DNA from: Rickettsia typhi
Lineage (GTDB): Bacteria; Pseudomonadota; Alphaproteobacteria; Rickettsiales; UBA1997
NCBI GenBank assembly: GCA_945906835.1
Contig: CAMDRL010000075.1
Coordinates: forward strand, 1 to 6,524
Length of the DNA: 6,524 nucleotides
Direction: 5' to 3'
In this document: positions 1 through 5,279 of the stretch, piece after piece
Position numbering within the stretch: position 1 is the first letter of the stretch
Layout: each line of letters opens with the position of its first letter
Translations under genes and position numbers: made by a program
Notes under the pieces: generated by a model
Database searches by the model: none
The model's input: only the letters and a program-made list of their open reading frames with translations
Told to the model about the DNA's origin: nothing

Positions 1-71
1 TTTAATAAAACATCATCAAAAGTCAAAGAATGAGGAGCGTCTTCAATAATTTTTCTGCGAGATTTTGTCAT
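1..71 (-). CDS. guaB: IMP dehydrogenase, N-terminal fragment (runs off the left edge)
   Basis: Reading the minus strand from ATG at 71-69 gives 23 complete codons that run off the window. They contain the string SLTFDDVLL at residues 15-23. (A/S)LTFDDVLL is the hallmark N-terminus of bacterial GuaB, the cytoplasmic enzyme that oxidises IMP to XMP with NAD+ as the committed step of GMP synthesis. The frame stays open for some 25 codons upstream of this ATG without another ATG, GTG or TTG, so 71 is the best start; family members also begin about 10-20 residues before this motif. No Shine-Dalgarno sequence is visible, as for other genes here. The gene is divergent from fur. The catalytic cysteine loop and CBS domains lie outside the window, so intactness cannot be judged. 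Confidence 0.87.
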   Translation of the reverse strand, partial: MTKSRRKIIEDAPHSLTFDDVLL

Positions 72-91
72 TTGGCAAATATTTTGATTGT

Positions 92-251
92 GAACTTGTC
101 TAAGATCTTTTTTAATTCCATGTTTAGTCCTATTTTTGCTTATTTTCTAACAAAGTTACCCAAAGTGTATCCAGATACTCGTCATAATTTTGTTAAAAAA
201 ACGCTAAAAATATGCCAAAATCTGTAATTAAAAAAGATCTTAGGCAAGTTC
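92..251. repeat. Pair of inverted 26-base repeats in the guaB/fur divergent gap
   Basis: Bases 226-251 and the reverse complement of 92-117 are identical at 25 of 26 positions; the only difference is a G/A in the string CTTAGGCAAG versus CTTAGACAAG. The copies point away from each other across about 108 bases. Read outward, both encode the same short peptide IKKDLRQV in an open frame, which follows from sequence identity and need not mean translation. The pair lies entirely between guaB and fur. It could be a duplicated operator, two copies of a short interspersed repeat, or the stem of a large cruciform. The one-mismatch match is observed; any function is inference. Confidence 0.75.
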
Positions 252-286
252 TGAGAAGAAATAAGATATGTTAAAGTATCTTTGGC

Positions 287-315
287 TTTCCAAAAAATAA
301 AGTTCAATTTATATT
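287..315 (+). promoter_or_regulatory. Weak candidate promoter for the fur operon
   Basis: A TATATT hexamer (310-315, one mismatch to TATAAT) lies 17 bases downstream of TTTCCA (287-292, four of six to TTGACA). It would start transcription about 25 bases before the fur ATG. In a region this AT-rich such matches arise easily, so this is only a candidate. Confidence 0.22.
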
Positions 316-348
316 AAAAATATTCGATACTAACAAAATTAACTTTTT

Positions 349-765
349 ATGCCTTCTCAAATTGAAAAACTCTGCGAAGAAAGAAAAATTAAACTTACTG
401 AAAATCGTCGCATTATAGCTCGTGTAATTTCCGAAAGCGCTGACCATCCTGATGTTGAAGAAGTTTATAGTCGAGCATCAAAAATTAATCCTAAAATTGG
501 AATTGCCACCGTTTATCGCGCCGTAAAAATGTTTGAAGAATTTGGTGTTATTGCCAAACATGATTTTGGCGGTAAAGGCAGAGCGCGTTATGAAAAATTA
601 GAAGGAGAAGATCATCATGATCATTTGGTTGACATTACAACTGATGAAGTTCATGAATTTTTTAGCGAAGAATTAGAAAAGTTAAAAGATAAAATAGCTC
701 GCAAGAAAGGTTTTGAGTTGGTTGGACATCGTTTGGAATTATATTGTCGACCTTTGAAAAAATAA
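349..765 (+). CDS. fur: Fur/Mur-family metal-responsive repressor
   Basis: This 138-residue protein is a complete Fur-family regulator, which binds DNA as a dimer when loaded with metal (Fe2+ in Fur, Mn2+ in Mur). The N-terminal winged helix runs to about residue 82 and contains HPDVEEVY (33-40) and the recognition region GIATVYRAVKMFEEFGV (51-67). The dimerisation/metal domain carries HHDH (89-92), acidic E108/E109 and H127 in GHRLELY. The CxxC pairs that hold structural zinc in gamma-proteobacterial Fur are absent: after HHDH the sequence is LVDITTDEVHEF. This matches the known alphaproteobacterial Fur/Mur subgroup, where LIDL..GKVIEF replaces the Cys motif, so it is not degeneration. A metallopeptidase-like gene follows after 3 bases and is probably co-transcribed. 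Whether the metal is iron or manganese cannot be read from the sequence. No visible ribosome-binding site precedes the ATG. Confidence 0.92.
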   Translation: MPSQIEKLCEERKIKLTENRRIIARVISESADHPDVEEVYSRASKINPKIGIATVYRAVKMFEEFGVIAKHDFGGKGRARYEKLEGEDHHDHLVDITTDEVHEFFSEELEKLKDKIARKKGFELVGHRLELYCRPLKK

Positions 766-768
766 ATA

Positions 769-1617
769 ATGACAGATTTATTAAAAAAAATATTTCAACC
801 ACAGCTTGAATTTGAAGGCGCAGACTCTTCAGAAAAATTCTTGAAGTTTTTTTGTGAGCTTTATCGAATTGAGCTTTTTAAAGATGGTTTAGATTTGGTT
901 TTAACTAAAGTTCAAGAAAAGGATTTGAATTTTGAAGTCAAAATTATCAAGGGTTGGGACACCAACATTGGCTGTTATTTAACCGAACAAAACAAAGTTT
1001 TTAATAAAATTTTAGGTAATTTCACGCAAGTTACTAAACAAAAAATTATTTTACGACAATTAACGCACAATGTTTTAGCGCATGAAATGGCACACGCTTT
1101 GGAGTTTGAAAGTGGAGTTAATTTGGGAGAAGAGTTTCGCAAATGTATCGGTTTAGATATGAAAAATCGCGATCCACAAAGCGTTACACTAAAAGCTGAA
1201 ATAAAAAGATTGATGGTTGAGGCTTTAAAAACTTATCCGCCACATCAATTTTTATCAGAACTTTTTGCTCGTTATTTTGAGCTTCTAAGTATCTCGCGCA
1301 ATGTTTGTGCCAATGGCAGCTTTACCACTTCTGAGGTGATGGAATTTTTTCAAAATACTACGAATTTTATTGAACAAAAATTTAATCCGCAGATAAAAGC
1401 TAAAATTAATTCCAAAATTGCTAATCATACAATTGAAGTGGTGAATCAAGTTAATTTGACAAGTAAGGAGCAAAAATTTCAGGAAAAAGTTGATTCATTT
1501 CATCAAAAATCAACCAATGCTGATGGTGGAAAATCTTGGTCTAAAAATGTTAAATCCAATGCCAATTGGCAAGTGGGCTGGAATAAGTATCAAGAATTGA
1601 ATAATGATAAAAAGTGA
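769..1617 (+). CDS. HEMAH-type putative zinc metallopeptidase, uncharacterised
   Basis: I do not recognise a named family for this 282-residue protein. A zincin-like active site is visible: HEMAH at residues 105-109 (HExxH, with E106 as candidate general base) within LAHEMAHALEFESG, and a second conserved-looking helix SELFARYFELL (163-173), whose E164 or E171 is a candidate third zinc ligand, as in gluzincins. No signal peptide or strong membrane helix is apparent, so it is probably cytoplasmic. The N-terminal 100 residues are mixed alpha/beta. The tail from about 235 is polar and ends in a Trp/Asn-rich stretch (W257, W267, W271). The gene starts 3 bases after the fur stop and is probably translationally coupled to it. 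A link to metal homeostasis is possible, but context is the only support. The peptidase assignment rests on motifs, and the substrate is unknown. Confidence 0.72.
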   Translation: MTDLLKKIFQPQLEFEGADSSEKFLKFFCELYRIELFKDGLDLVLTKVQEKDLNFEVKIIKGWDTNIGCYLTEQNKVFNKILGNFTQVTKQKIILRQLTHNVLAHEMAHALEFESGVNLGEEFRKCIGLDMKNRDPQSVTLKAEIKRLMVEALKTYPPHQFLSELFARYFELLSISRNVCANGSFTTSEVMEFFQNTTNFIEQKFNPQIKAKINSKIANHTIEVVNQVNLTSKEQKFQEKVDSFHQKSTNADGGKSWSKNVKSNANWQVGWNKYQELNNDKK

Positions 1618-1650
1618 GATCCCTGAAGTTTGGGGTTTTATAATACTGAC

Positions 1651-1748
1651 GAGTGACGAAATGGTCCTGTAAAAAGTGTGATGTGACAATAAGTGTGTTC
1701 TCCAATTTGTCACTTCACACTTAGTACGCGGGGTCCATTTCTTCACGC
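1651..1748. repeat. Long imperfect palindrome between the fur unit and thrB
   Basis: The inner arms 1674-1689 (AAGTGTGATGTGACAA) and 1707-1722 (TTGTCACTTCACACTT) pair at 15 of 16 positions around a 17-base loop. The outer arms 1651-1667 and 1732-1748 pair at 14 of 17 (GAAATGG against CCATTTC at the core). The arms are joined by short unmatched bulges, so the whole 98 bases fold into one interrupted hairpin. An extra AAGTGTG lies in the loop at 1691-1697. Flanking bases near 1629-1643 and 1771-1785 are also loosely complementary, so the element may span nearly the whole gap. There is no T-tract after the stem, so it is not a standard intrinsic terminator. A MITE-like or interspersed palindromic repeat is the simplest reading. 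Confidence 0.7.
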
Positions 1749-1785
1749 ATGATTTGTTAAGGATAGCTCAATAATAAAAACCAAA

Positions 1786-2754
1786 ATGGCCGTTTACACA
1801 AGATTAACCAAAGAAGAAATCGAAAATCATTTAAAAAATTATCCACTTGGAAAGTTAGTTGATTTCAAAGAAATAATAGACGGCATTGATAATTCAAATT
1901 TTATCATCGATACCGAAAAAGGCAGATTCATTTTGACGATTTTTGAATCAAGAATTAACAAAAAAGAGTTGCCTTTTTTCATTAACTTTAAACTGCATTT
2001 GGCTAATAAAGGAGTTTGCTGTCCGCGCCCTATTCTTAGTAATCTGGGTGAATCCATCGCTGATTTAAAAGGTAAAAAATCTTCAATAGTTAGTTTTTTA
2101 AGTGGCGCAACTTTAAAGCCACAAGAAGATGGATATTACAGCAGCATAAATGCCCAACATTGCTTTGAAATTGGTAAAGTTTTAGCAAAACTTCACGGCG
2201 CGGCAATTGATTTTGAAATGAGTCGTGCTAATGAGCTTAGCGTTACGGGCTTTAGAAATTTATTCTCAAGATTTGAACAATTGGTTGAGGGTTATCAAAA
2301 GGGTTTGTGTGACGAAATTTTAGAAACTTTAAGTTTTCTAGAGCAAAATTGGAAAAGCGCCCTGCCACAGATTGCTGTGCATGCCGATCTTTTTCCTGAT
2401 AATGTATTTTTTAGTCAAGATGGGAAAGTAAGTGGTGTAATTGATTTTTACTTTGCGGCAGATGATATTTTGATTTATGACTTTGCAATTACTGCTAACG
2501 CTTGGTGTTTTGATGAAAAAAATAATTTTAAAGAAGAAAAATTTATCAAGTTGATGGAAGGCTATAATGAAGTTAGAAAATTTTCTGTTGAAGAGTTGGG
2601 TTTTTTAGAAATTGCTTTCTTAGCAGCGGCGACAAGATTCCTTCTAACAAGGCTTCATGATATGTTTTTTACTGCAAAAGATTCTTTGGTAAAAGTTAAA
2701 AATCCACAAGAATATTTAGCAAAAATGCGTTATTTCAGATCAAAAATTAGCTAA
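1786..2754 (+). CDS. thrB: Homoserine kinase, APH-fold (ThrB type II)
   Basis: This 322-residue cytoplasmic enzyme phosphorylates L-homoserine with ATP to give O-phosphohomoserine, the penultimate step of threonine synthesis. It belongs to the aminoglycoside phosphotransferase/choline kinase fold, not the GHMP fold of E. coli ThrB. The start MAVYTRLTKEEIE matches the typical MAVYT opening of alphaproteobacterial members. Other marks are GIDNSNFII (33-41, nucleotide loop), RFILTIFE (47-54), LPFF (62-65), CPRPI (79-83), the catalytic loop HADLFPDNVFF (199-209, with D201 and N206), metal-binding IDFYFA (219-224) and YDFAITANAWCF (231-242). Length and all motifs are normal, so it should be active. 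No ribosome-binding site is seen. pgeF follows after 13 bases, probably in the same transcript. An intact thrB argues that this organism makes its own threonine, unlike the most reduced Rickettsia. Confidence 0.95.
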   Translation: MAVYTRLTKEEIENHLKNYPLGKLVDFKEIIDGIDNSNFIIDTEKGRFILTIFESRINKKELPFFINFKLHLANKGVCCPRPILSNLGESIADLKGKKSSIVSFLSGATLKPQEDGYYSSINAQHCFEIGKVLAKLHGAAIDFEMSRANELSVTGFRNLFSRFEQLVEGYQKGLCDEILETLSFLEQNWKSALPQIAVHADLFPDNVFFSQDGKVSGVIDFYFAADDILIYDFAITANAWCFDEKNNFKEEKFIKLMEGYNEVRKFSVEELGFLEIAFLAAATRFLLTRLHDMFFTAKDSLVKVKNPQEYLAKMRYFRSKIS

Positions 2755-2767
2755 AGATTTTTAAAAA

Positions 2768-3472
2768 ATGACTGCAAAAAATAACATAAAATATCACTTT
2801 TTTGGTAAAGATTGTATAATTGATCGCGCTTTATTGAAAAGAGAAGATCTGCTTAAAAGCCTTGATAATAAAGGGTTTAAATGTGATAAATTATTGTTTG
2901 TAAACCAAATTCACAGTTCTGAAGTGGTGATAGTTGATGAAAAAAACAAGCTTTACGACATGCATAATTTGCCCAAAGCTGATTCAATTGTAACTAATTT
3001 AAAAAACATTGCTATTGCGGTTTTTACCGCAGATTGCGCACCAGTTTTTTTATTTGATAAAAAGAAGGTGGTGATTGCCGCGCTTCATGCGGGGTGGCGC
3101 GGAGCTAAATCTGGAATTGTTAAACAAACAATTGGCGCTATGAAAAACCTAGGTGCCGAAAATATTAAAGCCATAATTGGGCCAATGATTCAGCAAAATT
3201 CTTATGAAATTTCACAAGAATATTTTGATGATTTTATATTAGAAAAAGAAAGTAATAAAAAATTCTTTAAAGAAAAGCCTGAGCAAGGTCTTTATTTGTT
3301 TGATTTGCCAGCCTATGTAATGGAAAAATTACAAGAAGAAAAAATTTTAGAAATTGAAAATTCAGCGATTGATACTTACAAAAATGAAGAGAGTTTTTTT
3401 AGCTTCAGAAGAAGTGTTCACAGACAAGAAAAGGACTGTGGCAGAAATGTTTCAGTGATATTGATTAATTAG
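2768..3472 (+). CDS. pgeF: PgeF/YfiH laccase-domain protein (peptidoglycan editing, purine nucleoside phosphorylase)
   Basis: This 234-residue protein is a full-length member of the YfiH/DUF152 multicopper-oxidase-like family. In family members three residues bind one metal; here they appear as H49 in NQIHSSE (46-52), C90 in FTADCAPV (86-93) and H107 in LHAGWRG (106-112). Further signatures are KADSIVT (70-76), IGPMIQQNSYE (137-147), FFSFRR (210-215) and GRNVS (225-229). Family members are reported to phosphorolyse or deaminate purine nucleosides, and E. coli YfiH/PgeF prevents wrong amino acids from being built into peptidoglycan precursors; which role applies here is not shown. The conserved Cys-Thr before the FFS(Y/F)RR block is Asp-Thr (D202, T203), a minor deviation that spares the metal ligands. 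The gene follows thrB by 13 bases with no terminator between them. The minus-strand tRNA-Phe lies just downstream. Confidence 0.93.
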   Translation: MTAKNNIKYHFFGKDCIIDRALLKREDLLKSLDNKGFKCDKLLFVNQIHSSEVVIVDEKNKLYDMHNLPKADSIVTNLKNIAIAVFTADCAPVFLFDKKKVVIAALHAGWRGAKSGIVKQTIGAMKNLGAENIKAIIGPMIQQNSYEISQEYFDDFILEKESNKKFFKEKPEQGLYLFDLPAYVMEKLQEEKILEIENSAIDTYKNEESFFSFRRSVHRQEKDCGRNVSVILIN

Positions 3473-3491
3473 CAGGTAAGCTTAAGGGAAA

Positions 3492-3567
3492 TGGTGCCTG
3501 AAGCCGGAATTGAACCAGCGACACAAGGATTTTCAGTCCTTTGCTCTACCAACTGAGCTATTCAGGC
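3492..3567 (-). tRNA. tRNA-Phe (anticodon GAA), CCA encoded
   Basis: The minus strand folds as a standard cloverleaf of 76 bases. The acceptor GCCTGAA (3567-3561) pairs with TTCAGGC (3502-3496), followed by discriminator A (3495) and an encoded CCA (3494-3492). The D arm contains AGCTCAGTTGGTAGAGC. The anticodon stem GGA/TCC brackets the loop CTGAAAA, giving anticodon GAA at 3534-3532, which reads UUC and UUU (Phe). The T arm contains GGTTCAATTCC. All stems are intact, so the gene should be functional. It is transcribed towards the pgeF 3' end, convergent with it, from a promoter candidate at 3588-3615. Confidence 0.96.
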
Positions 3568-3587
3568 AAAAGAAACGCAAGCAAAGC

Positions 3588-3615
3588 AAGATAGAAAAGA
3601 GCTTTTATTTTGCAA
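3588..3615 (-). promoter_or_regulatory. Candidate promoter for tRNA-Phe
   Basis: On the minus strand TTGCAA (3615-3610) and TATCTT (3593-3588) are separated by 16 bases, each four of six to the sigma-70 consensus. The predicted start, around 3581, would leave a leader of about 14 bases before the tRNA 5' end, a sensible geometry for a tRNA gene. The match is moderate only. Confidence 0.35.
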
Positions 3616-3648
3616 GTTGTAATTGCTGTTGTTTGAGAATGTGATTTG

Positions 3649-3748
3649 AGTTTGTATTATCTACAGCCCCCAGCTCTTTATCAAAGAGGAACTAAAAGCA
3701 TTCCCCTCCTTGATAAGGAGGGGTTAGAGGTGGTAGATAACATAAACT
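3649..3748. repeat. Palindromic repeat element with two internal hairpins, upstream of ccmD
   Basis: The outer arms TTATCTAC (3657-3664) and GTAGATAA (3733-3740) are perfect inverted repeats, loosely extended by AGTTT (3649-3653) and AAACT (3744-3748). Inside are two hairpins: CTCTTT-ATC-AAAGAG (3674-3688) and the G+C-rich CCCCTCCTT-GAT-AAGGAGGGG (3703-3723). The left half resembles the reverse complement of the right half, so the element looks like two diverged inverted copies of one unit. The G+C-rich core stands out in this AT-rich DNA, and similar CCCCTCCTT/AAGGAGGGG repeats are familiar as short interspersed palindromes in many bacterial genomes. It separates tRNA-Phe from ccmD and fills most of the 3569-3781 gap. 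No transposase is present, and there is no T-tract for a terminator. Confidence 0.72.
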
Positions 3749-3781
3749 TGGTGCTATAAATTATTAAGAATGTAACTCAAC

Positions 3782-3919
3782 ATGGAAAATCCAACTGATT
3801 ATTCAAACTATGTTTTAGCAGCCTATTTAGTTGCTTCAATAACTCTTGGCGCTTTATTAGCTGTAACTCTGTGTAAATATTTTAATTTGAAATCCAAATT
3901 CAAAAAAAATGAAAAATAA
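3782..3919 (+). CDS. ccmD: Haem exporter protein CcmD (small membrane protein)
   Basis: A 45-codon frame from ATG at 3782 encodes a short N-terminal segment (MENPTDYSNY), one hydrophobic helix (residues 11-31, VLAAYLVASITLGALLAV) and a Lys-rich cytoplasmic tail. This is the size and layout of CcmD, which in cytochrome c maturation System I associates with the CcmABC complex and helps release haem-loaded CcmE. The aromatic-then-AAY pattern before the helix fits alphaproteobacterial CcmD. The strongest support is position: its last four codons overlap the start of ccmE by 11 bases, the gene order known for ccmD-ccmE operons. CcmD sequences are poorly conserved, so the call depends on context as well as composition. 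ccmC is not immediately upstream; a repeat and a tRNA are there instead. Confidence 0.82.
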   Translation: MENPTDYSNYVLAAYLVASITLGALLAVTLCKYFNLKSKFKKNEK

Positions 3920-4346
3920 GCACAAGAAAAAAAGAATAATCTTTGTCTCTACAATTCTTGCCGCCTCTTTAATTGCAATGGTTTTCGTGATTTTGAACTT
4001 TCGCGATAATATCATCTTCTTCTATTCTCCTTCTGAATTAAAAACTGCAGAAATTCTTAAAAAAACCACTAATAAACAAATTAGAGTTGGCGGATTGGTT
4101 GTTGAAGAAAGTGTAAAAAAAGTTGATGCTTTACATACCAGTTTTGTAATAACAGATTTGCAAGAAGAGCTAGTGGTAAATTATCAAGGACTCTTGCCAG
4201 ATCTGTTTCGCGAAGGCCAGGGCGTGGTTTCTAAAGGAAGCCTTGATCTTGAAAAAAATGAATTTTTTTCAAGCGAATTATTGGTAAAACATGATGAGAA
4301 ATATATGCCTCCAGAAGTTGCTAAATCTCTCAAGAAGAAGAATTAA
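3909..4346 (+). CDS. ccmE: Cytochrome c maturation haem chaperone CcmE
   Basis: This 145-residue membrane-anchored periplasmic protein carries haem covalently from CcmABCD to the CcmF/H lyase. Residues 1-9 are basic (KNKHKKKR) and residues 10-30 form the signal-anchor helix. The OB-fold domain follows, with FYSPSE (38-43), IRVGGLV (58-64) and a G-rich strand region around 100-110. The haem-attachment motif VKHDEKYMPPEV spans 126-137: H128 is the covalent haem ligand and Y132 the axial ligand (His130 and Tyr134 in E. coli). Length and key residues are normal. The start lies inside ccmD in another frame, which implies translational coupling. The stop overlaps the stop codon of convergent plsC by 4 bases. 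No other ccm genes are in the window. Confidence 0.96.
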   Translation: MKNKHKKKRIIFVSTILAASLIAMVFVILNFRDNIIFFYSPSELKTAEILKKTTNKQIRVGGLVVEESVKKVDALHTSFVITDLQEELVVNYQGLLPDLFREGQGVVSKGSLDLEKNEFFSSELLVKHDEKYMPPEVAKSLKKKN

Positions 4347-5047
4347 ATTTTTGCAGATTCTATTTTTTCCTCCAATTCAAGTATAAACTCTTGTTTTGAT
4401 AAGCCTGTTTCAATTGGATCCAAAAATTGTAAAATTATTGTGCCAGAATTTTTTTTAAATCCGGTTTTAGGCCAGAAATTTCCTGAATTTAAAGTTGCTG
4501 GAACAACTTTGACATCGCAAGAAAGATAAAGTGCAGTAATGCCAGACTGATAAGGATAGTCTTTGGCATTTGCTCCAATTGGCGTTCTGGTGCCTTGTGG
4601 GAAAATCACAATATTTTGTCCTTGAGATAAGTATTTTTTAGATTGCTTGATTAGGCTTTTTAAAGCACCAGCGCCACCTTTGCGATCAATTGTGATTCCA
4701 CTCATTATTGTTAAATACCAACCGTAAAAGGGAATTTTCAAAAGCTCTTTTTTAAAGGCATAGACTGGGCGATTCATAACTAAATGCATAATCACCGTTT
4801 CCCACATTGATTGATGCTTGCAGGCAATGATACAAGGTTCTTTTGGTAATTTTTCTAAGCCTTTAACTTGATAATCAATTTTGCATAATTTTTTCAGCAT
4901 CCATATTGAAACTTGCGCCCAAACTTTGGCGCCGTGATCTGCGTTTTTAGAATTTTTGGTAATGAAAGCAAAGGAGTATAAAAGAGGAATTATTGCGCCC
5001 CAAAGGCAGATGAAAATTGTGAATATGATTGATGTAATTATATTCAT
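4343..5047 (-). CDS. plsC: 1-acyl-sn-glycerol-3-phosphate acyltransferase (PlsC/LPLAT family)
   Basis: This 234-residue inner-membrane enzyme is expected to transfer an acyl group to position 2 of lysophosphatidate, producing phosphatidate for phospholipid synthesis. An N-terminal membrane segment (residues about 5-28) precedes the acyltransferase domain. Motif I is KHQSMWE (77-83): H78 and E83 form an H-x4-E pair in place of the textbook H-x4-D, a variant common in alphaproteobacterial PlsC. Motif II lies near SGITIDRKGG (116-125), motif III is FPQGTR (149-154, with Gln instead of Glu), and motif IV is VPATLNSG (182-189). Length is typical. An acyltransferase for lipid A or ornithine lipid cannot be fully excluded, but the motif set favours PlsC. 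tRNA-Thr lies 27 bases upstream on the same strand, so plsC may share its transcript. The 3' end overlaps the ccmE stop. Confidence 0.92.
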   Translation of the reverse strand: MNIITSIIFTIFICLWGAIIPLLYSFAFITKNSKNADHGAKVWAQVSIWMLKKLCKIDYQVKGLEKLPKEPCIIACKHQSMWETVIMHLVMNRPVYAFKKELLKIPFYGWYLTIMSGITIDRKGGAGALKSLIKQSKKYLSQGQNIVIFPQGTRTPIGANAKDYPYQSGITALYLSCDVKVVPATLNSGNFWPKTGFKKNSGTIILQFLDPIETGLSKQEFILELEEKIESAKI

Positions 5048-5074
5048 TAGAAATTTTAGAATATCTAAAAGTGA

Positions 5075-5149
5075 TGGTGCCGAATGTCGGATTCGAACTG
5101 ACGACCTACCGCTTACAAGGCGGTTGCTCTACCACTGAGCTAATTCGGC
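5075..5149 (-). tRNA. tRNA-Thr (anticodon TGT), CCA encoded
   Basis: The minus strand folds as a 75-base cloverleaf. The acceptor GCCGAAT (5149-5143) pairs with ATTCGGC (5085-5079), followed by discriminator A (5078) and an encoded CCA (5077-5075). The D arm contains AGCTCAGTGGTAGAGC. The anticodon stem ACCGC/GCGGT encloses the loop CTTGTAA, giving anticodon TGT at 5117-5115, which reads ACA and related Thr codons. The T arm contains CAGTTCGAATCCG. All stems are intact. It sits between the terminator of the Ala/Lys-rich gene and the start of plsC, all on the minus strand. Confidence 0.96.
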
Positions 5150-5223
5150 AAAAAGTGAGGGGTGAATTATTTCCAGATATAAAATAAATTCAAGAAAAAA
5201 ATCTTTTTTATTTGAACAACAAT

Positions 5224-5257
5224 AAAAAAGCCAAGCTGACATTTGCCAACTTGGCTT
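5224..5257 (-). terminator. Rho-independent terminator of the Ala/Lys-rich protein gene
   Basis: On the minus strand AAGCCAAG (5257-5250) pairs perfectly with CTTGGCTT (5235-5228). The loop region is 14 bases, with possible further TG/CA pairing, and the T-run TTTTTT follows at 5229-5224. It begins 22 bases past the stop codon of the 5280-5558 gene and insulates that gene from tRNA-Thr. Confidence 0.88.
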
Positions 5258-5279
5258 TCTACAAAGTTAAAAACTAAAA

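Noticed and set aside
30..227. 65-codon plus-strand frame at the left end
   Set aside because: It overlaps the guaB start antisense and a repeat arm, and has no recognisable domain or coding character.
212..274. 20-codon frame MPKSVIKKDLRQVLRRNKIC, vaguely like the start of a 5-formyl-THF cyclo-ligase
   Set aside because: It is very short, lies within the inverted repeat arm, has no initiation signal, and the resemblance is only basic-residue composition.
1510..1746. 78-codon minus-strand frame over the palindrome
   Set aside because: It lies antisense to the metallopeptidase 3' end and inside the palindromic element, with no protein-like features.
5054..5070. TTTTAG-AATAT-CTAAAA hairpin between tRNA-Thr and plsC
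   Set aside because: The stem is six mostly A-T pairs without a G+C-rich part or good T-tract, too weak to call a terminator.
4956..5138. 60-codon plus-strand frame ending in CRIRTDDLPLTRRLLYH
   Set aside because: It reads antisense across the plsC start and the tRNA-Thr gene; such IRTDDLPLTRRLLYH tails are the usual artefact of translating the complement of a tRNA.
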